A DNA stretch of 19,697 nucleotides from an uncultured Muribaculum sp. GTDB lineage: Bacteria > Bacteroidota > Bacteroidia > Bacteroidales > Muribaculaceae. Below, one piece after another: positions 6,273 through 13,374 of the stretch. Each line of letters starts with the position of its first letter. Position 1 is the stretch's first letter. Both the position numbers and the translations under genes were made by a program. The stretch lies in the NCBI GenBank assembly GCA_910578785.1, contig CAJTSJ010000043.1, positions 1 through 19,697 of the forward strand. The letters run 5' to 3'. Under the pieces are notes generated by a model. The model was not told where the DNA came from. It saw nothing but the letters and a program-made list of their open reading frames with translations, and did not search any database.

Positions 6273-7178
6273 TTACGGTTTCAAAGTACTCCAATAGTTA
6301 AAATTGCACTGCGACTCCACGGCATTCTCCACCTCGTCGGGGAGTGCGCTGAAGAAGTCATGGCCGGTCAAAGCTTCGACTTCGTCAATCGACACGGCAG
6401 CCTTCTGCATACCGCCCGCCACCTTACCATTGTTCATTATGAATCCGATGCCGCGCGGAGGATTGCTGTATGGCGACAATATCACCTTAAAGAAGCGTTC
6501 AGGCACGACGACGTGCGAATCCCCGATAGTCTCCGTAAGCTTGTCGGTAAGCACCGGCCCGGCCACTATCACTATAGCGCTGTCGGCCTGCGCCCACACA
6601 CGGCATTTCTCTTCAAGCGTTCGCCACGCCCCCGAATTGAGCGAGTTAAGCTGCGGACAGATGTTGGTCATATAAAACGACTCGTCCATAGCCTTCTTAC
6701 TCCACTTCATATCGCCTGCCGGAGCCATATGTCCGCGGTCATATCCCGAATAGGAATAGTCCCATGGGTCGGCGCACCCGGGCACACTCTCATCAGTCAC
6801 AAACTTCTGCGTTCTCGGAACGTCACCCGCCGTCTCCTCGCGGGTAAGCTCCCACGCCACCCAGTTTGGCACATGCGCCCTCGGATTAAACGACACATTC
6901 ATTCCCGTATAATCCACCAGATACTCAGCCGCGCCGGGATCTGTGACCACCCGGTCAAGACCGGCTATATGCGAGACCGGCTTATCGACAGCCCCCTCAT
7001 CGTCGGGATGCGAACAGCCCGACAGGTTTCCTGCGGTCGAAATCACGGCAAACAATGCCACAACCAAAAATCCGAGCATATAGGCCTTAGCCTTGAGGGG
7101 TATGCCCGCCCCACCCCTTTTCGCCCTACGTGCAGTCCGTTTACCGGAACCTCCGCGGCGGTTTCTATTCTGTTTCAT
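6273..7178 (-). CDS. DNA/RNA non-specific endonuclease (DRGH, His-Me finger), membrane- or lipid-anchored
   Basis: 301 residues. The N-terminus is very basic (residues 1-30), then a hydrophobic segment at about 33-49 and LSGC ending at Cys55, which resembles a lipobox. The protein is therefore either a lipoprotein with a long n-region or a signal-anchored one, acting outside the cytoplasm. The catalytic motif is DRGHMAPAGD, with DRGH at 147-150 and His150 the expected general base; the metal-binding Asn lies in NSLNSGAW near 181, followed by TLEE. These are marks of the NucA/endonuclease G family, which cuts DNA and RNA without sequence preference. It likely digests extracellular or periplasmic nucleic acid. 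It is the first gene of a unit with mnmE; why they are linked is not clear. Confidence 0.9.
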   Translation of the reverse strand: MKQNRNRRGGSGKRTARRAKRGGAGIPLKAKAYMLGFLVVALFAVISTAGNLSGCSHPDDEGAVDKPVSHIAGLDRVVTDPGAAEYLVDYTGMNVSFNPRAHVPNWVAWELTREETAGDVPRTQKFVTDESVPGCADPWDYSYSGYDRGHMAPAGDMKWSKKAMDESFYMTNICPQLNSLNSGAWRTLEEKCRVWAQADSAIVIVAGPVLTDKLTETIGDSHVVVPERFFKVILSPYSNPPRGIGFIMNNGKVAGGMQKAAVSIDEVEALTGHDFFSALPDEVENAVESQCNFNYWSTLKP

Positions 7179-7248
7179 AAGCTTATTTCAATAGTTTAAA
7201 TAATCCCGCCTCATCAGTACCATTGCAACCGTCGGCAGGAATCCGATA

Positions 7249-7256
7249 CAAAATTA
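7249..7256 (-). promoter_or_regulatory. -7 box for the nuclease-mnmE unit
   Basis: The minus strand reads TAATTTTG, an exact TAnnTTTG match, with a leader of about 65 bases to the ATG at 7178. The -33 region has no clear TTTG. Confidence 0.45.
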
Positions 7257-7311
7257 CTCAAAACCTCAGACATCCGGAACATTTCGACAAACTCAATCGC
7301 GAATTTTGCGG

Positions 7312-8334
7312 TCAATCTTCCGCACAGTCATACTTTCTAAGACCATTACTGAAAATAACGCGCATATTGTCGGCGAGCGACTGAGGCGACAACACCTTTA
7401 CGCCGTCGCCGAAGGTAAGCAACTGCGATATGAATTCCCGGTTGACCACCACCTCCAGTTCAAAAGTCATCGAGCCGTCGGCACGGTTCTTCTCCACCAG
7501 ACGTTGCGAAGCATGCAGAGGTTTGGTCAGTATGTAGCTTGCCTGCGAATTATCGGCTCTCAACACTACCGCGCACTTTTTCAGCCCGGGATGCTTTGTC
7601 ACCCCTACCACGTCACAAAAGAAATCGTCACCAAAATCCGGATTATCCTTATACGGGATGTCCGGACATGCATGGAAACCGACCATACGGTCCAGCGCGA
7701 GATTAAACAGCTTCATGTCGCCAGCTCTCGAACCGAACAGAAACCACCGGTTGCGGTACTCCTTCAGCAGATGCGGAAACAGGATGTAAGTCACCGGTCT
7801 GCGGGCGTTAAACGAGCGATAGCTGACGCTCACCGTCGTGCGCGAAGCTATCATGTCGTAGAGCGGATTCAGGTGTTCCAGTCCCTTCAGATTCGGATTG
7901 CGTTCAAAGTCCACTATAGGCCGGCGGCTTTCCGCCGACGCAACCTTGTCCTGAAGTCGGCTGACCACGTCGGCCATGTCATGGTAGCGGTCAAATTCGT
8001 CAAACTGCCTCAACAGGTCAATCGTGCGGTTAAGTATGTCGACGTCGTGCTGCGACAACGGACGGTTGCTTATGCTGTAGTCCGGATCGGCATACCGGTA
8101 ATATCTCCGGTCATATACCTCGATGGGAGCCTCATAGCCCAGACGGTCGGAACGCATCATCTGGATGTCGAGCTGCACCGTGCGCACACTCACATTGTCA
8201 GGCCGTCCCTCATACTCATACAGAGCGTCGCTGCATGCGTCAACAAGATCCTGCAGTGTCCATCGTCGCCCAGTATTGCGCAGACAGCGGTCAATGGTGC
8301 GGTACCGCAGTAAAGCGTTCTTATTCTGTGCCAT
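7312..8334 (-). CDS. WYL-domain transcriptional regulator
   Basis: 340 residues. An N-terminal winged-helix region (about 1-80; RYRTIDRCLRNTGRRWTLQDL, then VSVRTVQLDIQMM) is followed by a linker helix region and a WYL domain. The WYL domain (about 175-255) includes TVSVSYRSFNARRP, FPHLLKEYRNRWFLFG and a further C-terminal domain. The eponymous WYL tripeptide is replaced by RWFLFG, common in Bacteroidetes members. WYL domains sense ligands, in some cases nucleic acids, and regulate stress or defence genes. The gene is divergent from the rtcB-like gene across a 104-base gap, so it probably controls that gene and itself. The ligand cannot be read from sequence. Confidence 0.88.
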   Translation of the reverse strand: MAQNKNALLRYRTIDRCLRNTGRRWTLQDLVDACSDALYEYEGRPDNVSVRTVQLDIQMMRSDRLGYEAPIEVYDRRYYRYADPDYSISNRPLSQHDVDILNRTIDLLRQFDEFDRYHDMADVVSRLQDKVASAESRRPIVDFERNPNLKGLEHLNPLYDMIASRTTVSVSYRSFNARRPVTYILFPHLLKEYRNRWFLFGSRAGDMKLFNLALDRMVGFHACPDIPYKDNPDFGDDFFCDVVGVTKHPGLKKCAVVLRADNSQASYILTKPLHASQRLVEKNRADGSMTFELEVVVNREFISQLLTFGDGVKVLSPQSLADNMRVIFSNGLRKYDCAED

Positions 8335-8349
8335 TTAAAGATTTTTCCG

Positions 8350-8381
8350 CTAAAATACAACTTTTCACCCAACTACGCAAA
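8350..8381 (-). promoter_or_regulatory. Promoter of the WYL regulator gene
   Basis: On the minus strand TTTG (8378-8381) is followed after 20 bases by TATTTTAG (8350-8357, one mismatch to TAnnTTTG). The predicted start lies a few bases before the ATG at 8334. Confidence 0.5.
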
Positions 8382-8385
8382 ATCA

Positions 8386-8393
8386 TTGCGCAA
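8386..8393. promoter_or_regulatory. Palindrome TTGCGCAA in the WYL/rtcB intergenic region
   Basis: An 8-bp perfect palindrome, with an extra CGCAA half at 8376-8380, lies midway between the divergent genes and next to the WYL -33 box. It could be the regulator's binding site. No convincing rtcB promoter was found beyond TAATTTG at 8403-8409, one base short of consensus. Confidence 0.35.
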
Positions 8394-8438
8394 CAGACCC
8401 CGTAATTTGCATCACAAACAAAAAAACCGACAATAATC

Positions 8439-9611
8439 ATGACTACAGAAATCATTAACAACGTAATAGTAAAAAACTGGGCCGTAAGCATCGACGAACA
8501 TGCACGAAAGGAAGTGGAAAACCTCTGCCTCCTCCCCTTCATACACCACCACATCGCCCTCATGCCCGATGCCCACGGAGGCAAAGGCATGCCCATCGGC
8601 GGAGTGCTCGCCACCAAGGGCGTTGTAGTGCCAAACGCCGTAGGAGTCGACATCGGATGCGGCATGTGCGCCGTCAAGACCAATGTTCGCGTCGACAGCC
8701 TCACTCCCGACATAATCCGCAAACAATTGCTCCGAGGCATCCGCCGGCAGATACCTCTCGGCCGCGACCACCACAAGCAGAAGCAGGACGAGAAGTTCAT
8801 GCCTCAGGGATTCGACACCGACTCCATGCATGTAGTCTCCCGGCAACTCGTCTCGGCCATGAAGCAGGTAGGCACCCTCGGCGGTGGCAACCACTTCATC
8901 GAACTCCAGCGCGACGACGAAGGATGGCTGTGGATAATGATCCACTCCGGCTCACGCAACCTCGGCAAGCAGGTGGGTGAATATTACAACGACAAGGCCG
9001 ACGCGCTCAACCGCCGATGGTACTCCATGGTTCCACCCGACATCAACATGCCGTTTCTTCCGCTCCGCACCGACGAATTCCGCCAATACTGGGCCGAAAT
9101 GGAATATTGCGTGGCATTCGCGCTCTGCAACCGCTCCCTGATGATGAACCGCATAATGGAAGTCATTGCCGACACTGCAGCCGGCGCAGAATTCGAGCCG
9201 ATGATCAACATAGCCCACAACTACGCCGCGTGGGAAGAGCATTTCGGCGAAAACTGCATCGTACACCGCAAGGGAGCCACGCTCGCCCGTACCGGCATGG
9301 TCGGCATAATCCCCGGTTCGCAGGGCACATGCTCATACATCACCGAAGGGCTTGGCAACCCCGAATCGTTCATGTCATCCTCGCATGGAGCAGGCCGCCG
9401 TCTCTCGCGCACGGAAGCCCGGCGCGAACTCTCGCTTGAGGAAGAGGTAGCACGCCTCGAACGTGCCGGCGTTATCCACGCCATACGCTACGAACAGGAC
9501 CTTGACGAAGCCGCCGGCGCCTACAAAGACATCGATGAAGTCATGGCCGCCCAGTCCGACCTCGTGCGGATCCGCACCCGCCTCACCCCCATAGCCGTCA
9601 TCAAAGGCTGA
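8439..9611 (+). CDS. rtcB: RtcB-family RNA ligase
   Basis: 390 residues, somewhat shorter than the E. coli protein. RtcB seals RNA 2',3'-cyclic phosphate or 3'-phosphate ends to 5'-OH ends using GTP and Mn2+. Conserved metal and active-site motifs are all present: VGVDIGCGM with Asp71 and Cys74, GGGNHFIEL with His152, HSGSRNLG with His169, NIAHNYAAW with His260, and SSSHGAGR with His316, the residue guanylated in the reaction. The ligase should therefore be active. It stands alone without rtcA or archease in the window, and faces a WYL regulator, so expression is probably induced by a signal such as RNA damage. The exact substrate is unknown. Confidence 0.93.
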   Translation: MTTEIINNVIVKNWAVSIDEHARKEVENLCLLPFIHHHIALMPDAHGGKGMPIGGVLATKGVVVPNAVGVDIGCGMCAVKTNVRVDSLTPDIIRKQLLRGIRRQIPLGRDHHKQKQDEKFMPQGFDTDSMHVVSRQLVSAMKQVGTLGGGNHFIELQRDDEGWLWIMIHSGSRNLGKQVGEYYNDKADALNRRWYSMVPPDINMPFLPLRTDEFRQYWAEMEYCVAFALCNRSLMMNRIMEVIADTAAGAEFEPMINIAHNYAAWEEHFGENCIVHRKGATLARTGMVGIIPGSQGTCSYITEGLGNPESFMSSSHGAGRRLSRTEARRELSLEEEVARLERAGVIHAIRYEQDLDEAAGAYKDIDEVMAAQSDLVRIRTRLTPIAVIKG

Positions 9612-9745
9612 CCCCATGGACAGCGGGTGCGTATTAAAAAATGTAGAGGTGACGATGGGAGCTGGTGAAAAGAAAATATGACAGGGTGATTTCTCTTTTG
9701 CCATGCATATATTTATAGATTTGGTTTAACATAGATGTATATATA

Positions 9746-9775
9746 AGACTGAGCTAACTTATTTTTCGCTAGTCT
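9746..9775. repeat. Imperfect inverted repeat upstream of the ncRNA promoter
   Basis: AGACT-g-AGC (9746-9754) pairs with GCT-AGTCT (9768-9775) around a 13-base loop with a T-run. It directly abuts the -33 region of the next promoter. It could be a weak terminator for rtcB or a regulatory site. Confidence 0.3.
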
Positions 9776-9807
9776 ATTGACATAAACCGCAAAATGTTGT
9801 AACTTTG
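9776..9807 (+). promoter_or_regulatory. Promoter of the 6S-like RNA
   Basis: TAACTTTG (9800-9807) is an exact -7 match. TTGA (9777-9780) or ATTG (9776-9779) stands 19 or 20 bases upstream. The predicted start is near 9814, where no protein gene begins, which agrees with an RNA gene. Confidence 0.65.
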
Positions 9808-9813
9808 CGGTTG

Positions 9814-10023
9814 ATTGGGAGAAGTCCCATCACGGAATTTTGATAATTAAGAAGCGTTATGCTTATCTCTTGAGAGTGGAAACCTGAGAAACTTCGACAG
9901 AGCAAGAGTAGCATAGTGGTTCTCACGCTACGGCGTGGGCTGCTATTGTTACATCTGCTCACAGGCTTTCTCAGGGCCTCCATTCTAAGACGTGGCATTG
10001 CAGTTCCACGCTTCGTGTTTTTA
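9814..10023 (+). ncRNA. ssrS: Probable 6S RNA (rod with central bubble)
   Basis: The stretch folds into one long rod. Outer stem: GAAGCGT (9851-9857) with ACGCTTC (10008-10014). Next AGAGTGG (9873-9879) with CCATTCT (9980-9986), then CCTGAGAAA (9883-9891) with TTTCTCAGG (9967-9975). An open central bubble follows (9892-9899 against 9961-9966). Beyond it GAGCA (9900-9904) pairs with TGCTC (9956-9960), GTAGCA (9908-9913) with TGCTAT (9941-9946), and the tip is CACGC-TACG-GCGTG (9924-9937). The 3' end is CACG-CTT-CGTG followed by five T. A small hairpin TGGGA-GAAG-TCCCA sits at the 5' end (9816-9829). This is the shape of 6S RNA, which mimics an open promoter and holds sigma-70-type RNA polymerase. 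A Bacteroidales form is known. The structure is seen by eye; family identity is inferred. Confidence 0.7.
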
Positions 10024-10081
10024 ATTAGTCTGCTTAAGGAGTTGCAAGTAGAACAATATCATCCAATCGAAAACCTGCGAT

Positions 10082-10765
10082 ATGAAAACGAAATCCTTGA
10101 TTATAACTTTTGTTGCCTTTATCGGGTTATGTTCTTGTGGAAAATCCAAAGAAGAAAAGGCTCAAGAAATGGCGGCTAATTACCTTAAAGGTGTTTTATA
10201 TCATTTTGATAGTTATGAACAACTACAAACAAAAGTTGATAGTTCTTTTGTTGCGCTATCAACAGACAAGGAGGCAATTGAACTCACATTGGATATGTTG
10301 AAACTTTTCAACTCTGCGCAGGAATATGCAGATAAAGTCGAAAGAGCAGAAAGTTCTATGGAGATATGGTCTCCAAACGGATATTCATCGGCATATAGTA
10401 AAGGAGAGTACCGCAGGGCAAAAGAAGAACGAGATAATAATCAACAACGTCTGGATAAGACAAAAGACCGAATTCAAAATCAATTCTCCAAGATTAAAAG
10501 CAGACAGTCTTATTTGGAGGCGGAAGCGCCTTTGAAAATGGGGGATTTTGATGGCTGGAAAGTCTATCATAAATTCAAGAGCCTCAATGGAACAGGGACA
10601 GTTGACCTTTTTGGTGAATATGTTTTCTTTTGTGATGAGGACTTTAATGAGAGGTCCGCATATTCAAAAGAAGATTATGACGTAATCGCCAAAATTATGA
10701 CGATTATTTCATCATCGGATGATGTTTCAGAGATGATTGAGAAAGCGCAAGATGAAATTTACTAA
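10082..10765 (+). CDS. Putative SPII lipoprotein with coiled-coil region
   Basis: 227 residues. MKTKSLIITFVAFIGLCSCGK is a lipoprotein signal; the lipobox LCSC places the lipidated Cys at residue 19. The mature part has a charged, heptad-like stretch (about 85-145, RRAKEERDNNQQRLDKTKDR) likely to form a coiled coil. A small globular end follows, including VYHKFKSLNGTGTVDLFGEY and an acidic tail. The family is not recognised. It starts about 58 bases after the 6S-like RNA terminator with no clear promoter or Shine-Dalgarno, so some transcription may come by read-through. It is AT-rich compared with the housekeeping genes around it and leads a cassette with the next two genes. Confidence 0.72.
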   Translation: MKTKSLIITFVAFIGLCSCGKSKEEKAQEMAANYLKGVLYHFDSYEQLQTKVDSSFVALSTDKEAIELTLDMLKLFNSAQEYADKVERAESSMEIWSPNGYSSAYSKGEYRRAKEERDNNQQRLDKTKDRIQNQFSKIKSRQSYLEAEAPLKMGDFDGWKVYHKFKSLNGTGTVDLFGEYVFFCDEDFNERSAYSKEDYDVIAKIMTIISSSDDVSEMIEKAQDEIY

Positions 10766-10779
10766 TTTAACGGACAATC

Positions 10780-11619
10780 ATGATAATCAAGAAGCGTCCC
10801 GTTATCACTTGGTTGCTTAATCCTGATACTCCGGGGTTTCAAGAAGGATTAACATTTGCTGCACCAAAAAGATTTGTGAATTACGAGATTCTCAATGAAG
10901 AGTTGAAGCATCTGAAAGATATCCGGGAGATGAAACCTAATTGGGGATTACCTGAGCTTGTAATGCCTTCTTTTGAGAGGGTTATGGAGAAAAGTGCTCC
11001 AGCCTTTGAGAGAATTATGCCGGACCTATTCAAAGAGTTTAGCGAAACTGATGAATGCGGTATTCTGATATTGAGGAATAATGAAACATTGGTTTTTGGA
11101 TTTGGCGATGGACAGCTGAATATTTGGTTCTTTAATGAACAAAATGGTCATAGTGTCTTCCTCTTTTCTGCCGGATATGAATATGCGGAGGGTCAACCTA
11201 AACTTTTGATGACGGATTCTATTCTATATGATGACAATTTGTTGTCTGGCACAATTCAAAATCGCATAAATGAGATTGGAATTCGACTTCGTTTCATTGC
11301 AATATATTTGGCCGTCAAAAAATATGTAAAGGTTGAGACAGTGATTATCCCTCAAGGCACATATACTGCTGTTGAAGGAACTCCACTTGAATATGTCGAA
11401 AAGAAGAAAGTCGTAAATCAGACCGGACAGGAAGTCATAGTTATGGATTCCAAATGGTTTCGCAAAATAATAAACGACAACAATATTCCTGTCAGAGGTT
11501 TCTTTCGTATGCAGAATAAGAAAAATACTGATGGCGAATGGTACAAAGAACGAATTTTTGTCGATCCATTTATCCGCCACGGCTATCACCGAAATGCAAA
11601 AATTGAAGATGACATATAA
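10780..11619 (+). CDS. Unknown protein with a C-terminal basic RGxxR...HGY...R motif
   Basis: 279 residues, no signal peptide or membrane segment, so cytoplasmic. The N-terminal and middle parts are predicted alpha/beta (LVFGFGDGQLNIWFFNEQ; LRFIAIYLAVKKYVKVETV). The C-terminal 60 residues carry WFRKIINDNNIPVRGFFRMQ followed by RIFVDPFIRHGYHRNAKI. I associate this type of ending with proteins of phages and plasmids, and it loosely recalls the C-terminus of AcrVA2-like proteins, but I cannot assign a family. The gene begins 14 bases after the lipoprotein gene and ends 19 bases before the next, so the three form a unit. Composition is AT-rich, suggesting acquisition by transfer. Confidence 0.72.
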   Translation: MIIKKRPVITWLLNPDTPGFQEGLTFAAPKRFVNYEILNEELKHLKDIREMKPNWGLPELVMPSFERVMEKSAPAFERIMPDLFKEFSETDECGILILRNNETLVFGFGDGQLNIWFFNEQNGHSVFLFSAGYEYAEGQPKLLMTDSILYDDNLLSGTIQNRINEIGIRLRFIAIYLAVKKYVKVETVIIPQGTYTAVEGTPLEYVEKKKVVNQTGQEVIVMDSKWFRKIINDNNIPVRGFFRMQNKKNTDGEWYKERIFVDPFIRHGYHRNAKIEDDI

Positions 11620-11638
11620 CGATAATAAATAATGTTTT

Positions 11639-12130
11639 ATGAAAAAATTCTTGTTCTTTTTTATGTCTGTGCTTTCTTTTATTTCAATTCAAGCACAATC
11701 CAAGGATTCACAAATGGAAGTGCAATCTCTTGTTCATAGGGTTGATTCTCTTGAACATGAGTTATCATATCTTAAATTGACATACGAACTTTATACTCTG
11801 AATTCAGACATAATAATGTTTGCAAATGAATTATACACGAAATCTATTGCAATTCAATTAAACTTATATAATCGAAATTTCAATTCTAAATTAGGCAATT
11901 CATATCAACAATATTACGAATCATGTCTACGTAAAAAACAATCCATTTCGGGTTTAATTGAGGCAAAGAAAAGATTCTTTACTCTGAAAGTAATCACATA
12001 TCCTTACTCCGAAAGTGAATTGAATACTTTAATGGCAAGTTATAACGTAATTGATGATGCTTATGACTCTTTGAAGCAATCTATGAATATGTTGAAAATT
12101 ACAGTTGATGCATATAAGGAACTAATGTGA
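11639..12130 (+). CDS. Secreted coiled-coil protein, unknown function
   Basis: 163 residues. MKKFLFFFMSVLSFISIQAQ is a Sec signal peptide with a likely cut after IQA or just beyond. The mature protein is almost wholly helical. A heptad stretch comes first (MEVQSLVHRVDSLEHELSYL, about 26-45), then long amphipathic helices up to the end. No catalytic motif is visible. It is the third gene of the AT-rich cassette and would act in the periplasm or at the surface beside the cassette's lipoprotein, so the two could interact. The family is not recognised. Confidence 0.7.
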   Translation: MKKFLFFFMSVLSFISIQAQSKDSQMEVQSLVHRVDSLEHELSYLKLTYELYTLNSDIIMFANELYTKSIAIQLNLYNRNFNSKLGNSYQQYYESCLRKKQSISGLIEAKKRFFTLKVITYPYSESELNTLMASYNVIDDAYDSLKQSMNMLKITVDAYKELM

Positions 12131-12265
12131 TTATTCATCAAATTCCAAAGGTTTACATTTGGCTCATTCGGGATATTTTCAGCGTTGACTTGTCAATGCG
12201 GCTCAGAAAATCCCCTAATAGGCTAAGGAATTTCCGTGTCGCTCCTGCACGGATGGGACTGTTGT

Positions 12266-12297
12266 ACCGGGTATAGTGGTTTCCCATTGTACCCGGT
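12266..12297. repeat. 8-bp inverted repeat (ACCGGGTA/TACCCGGT)
   Basis: Perfect arms at 12266-12273 and 12290-12297 around 16 bases. The two arms also belong to a near-direct repeat (TTGTACCGGGTATAGTG and TTGTACCCGGTGTAATG). Stretch 12131-12299 otherwise holds no gene I can support; a small palindrome TTGAC-TT-GTCAA lies at 12185-12196. Confidence 0.4.
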
Positions 12298-12299
12298 GT

Positions 12300-12549
12300 A
12301 ATGATTACAGTGGGTATGATCTGACTTGCTGTTGCAACGTGGAAAGTATACAACGTTAAATCATCGACTTTCGAGGCCCTCATCCACAAACTTTTCAGAG
12401 CAGTCCAATTACAGATAACCGTCGACGGACATAAACCCCAGGAATGGTTTGTAGTTCCACTAATGGCCATCGAAGATGCCGTGCATGCGATTGTCTCGGG
12501 TTATGCCATTGAATATAATCCTCAGTTCCGACAAATTGTCCGCATATAG
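12300..12549 (+). pseudogene. Remnant of a T5orf172/GIY-YIG-type protein (C-terminal part)
   Basis: From 12325 the plus strand reads LAVATWKVYNVKSSTFEALI, then HKLFRAVQLQITVDGHKPQE and WFVVPLMAIEDAVHAIVSGY, ending at TAG 12547-12549. The pattern (WxVYN, S/T-F-E-A-L-I-H-K-x-F, KPxEWFxVP, then a helix) matches my memory of the C-terminal half of Bacteroidetes proteins with a T5orf172/GIY-YIG domain. There is no start: the same frame has TGA at 12322. The adjoining residues appear to continue in another frame upstream (NDYSGYDLT, from 12300), implying a frameshift. The N-terminal catalytic part is missing. After the TAG the frame goes on as EPALYIALTSSHARGFTDDG to TGA at 12640-12642, which may or may not belong. 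The decay fits an old mobile region. Confidence 0.55.
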
Positions 12550-12642
12550 GAGCCTGCCCTTTACATTGCTTTAACATCCAGCCATGCGCGCGGATTCACA
12601 GACGACGGAGACTTCATCGTGCATGACATCGAGGCAAGGTGA

Positions 12643-12951
12643 TATGCATAATTATTTAACATTTATATACACTTTGCTATTATCGTTCAAAAATTCACAC
12701 TTTAACGCTAATATTTTTAACCGGAACAGCTAAATTAATAATAAGAATTCGTTAACTTTGCAGTCGAAACGAAATTTGTTTTTAGTGAGATTTTGATTCA
12801 TTTTTACCAGTCAATGCTGATTTGCATTGACCTTTAAGTATATAGATGCTTGTGTCCATCATAAAAAGTATAGCCGGCGGACATGCGGCGAATGCCCCTG
12901 TACCGTTTCAAAACTTTTAGGATAAAAAGGGTGTTAATATATTAAATTTTT
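12643..12951 (+). promoter_or_regulatory. Long upstream region and leader of crcB
   Basis: This 309-base gap has no gene. An exact -7 box TAACTTTG is at 12753-12760, with no good -33 partner. A transcript from it would have a leader of about 185 bases. The leader contains a perfect hairpin GTCAATGC-TGATTT-GCATTGAC (12810-12831) and a GC-rich patch (12876-12906) in otherwise AT-rich DNA. I could not fit the known fluoride riboswitch consensus to it. It may carry a small RNA or another regulatory fold. Confidence 0.45.
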
Positions 12952-13350
12952 ATGTTTCACTCTAAACTATCAAAAAAAATGATTAAAGCTATGATTATCG
13001 CCGGTTGTGGCGGATTTATTGGAACGTGCGGACGTTTTCTTATCGGTAAATGGGCCAGTGGCATGTATCATGGAGCATTCCCGATGGGGACGTTTTTGGT
13101 AAACATCATAGGCTGTTTCATCATAGGACCGTTCTTCGGTCTGCTTGAACGCGCCCATGTGATGACCCCCGGTGAGAATGTGCTTTTAATCACCGGCTTC
13201 TGCGGAGGCTTCACGACATTCTCGTCATTTGCCGACGACATGTGGGTGCTCGGTTCGAAAGGCGATTGGGTCACATTTGCACTTTATTTAGGATTAAGCG
13301 TTGTGCTTGGCGTACTGCTCGTATGGGGCGGACGTGCGCTTATCCGATAG
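12952..13350 (+). CDS. crcB: Fluoride-specific ion channel CrcB/Fluc
   Basis: 132 residues with four membrane segments. Family motifs are GCGGFIGTCGRF (18-29), GTFLVNIIGCFIIG (46-59, with the conserved Asn51), and GFCGGFTTFSSF (82-93), which carries the phenylalanines and the Thr/Ser that line the pores and bind the central sodium. Fluc proteins form antiparallel dimers that export fluoride from the cytoplasm by channel flow. A second in-frame ATG at 12979 (MIKAMIIAGCGG) gives a more typical N-terminus and may be the true start; the extra nine residues are MFHSKLSKK. maeB begins 24 bases after the stop, so they are likely co-transcribed, though with no evident shared function. Confidence 0.92.
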   Translation: MFHSKLSKKMIKAMIIAGCGGFIGTCGRFLIGKWASGMYHGAFPMGTFLVNIIGCFIIGPFFGLLERAHVMTPGENVLLITGFCGGFTTFSSFADDMWVLGSKGDWVTFALYLGLSVVLGVLLVWGGRALIR

Positions 13351-13374
13351 AAATATTTTTAATAAACTACAATT

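Noticed and set aside
6360..7199. 279-codon plus-strand frame opposite the nuclease gene
   Set aside because: The opposite strand encodes an intact DRGH nuclease; this frame is rich in His and Arg and has no motif.
7306..8313. Long plus-strand frame (335 codons) opposite the WYL gene
   Set aside because: It is the antisense of a well-supported regulator; the protein is basic and shows no domain.
9916..10179. Short plus-strand frame across the 6S-like RNA and start of the lipoprotein gene
   Set aside because: It crosses the RNA's terminator and overlaps a lipoprotein start in another frame; its residues reflect RNA stems.
12153..12470. 105-codon minus-strand frame
   Set aside because: It is partly antisense to the T5orf172-like remnant and has no recognisable feature.
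12767..12951. Fluoride riboswitch before crcB
   Set aside because: The conserved GG..AUGG..., AACCGC and CUGAUG...CUAC blocks cannot be placed in order; only short GC-rich similarities exist.
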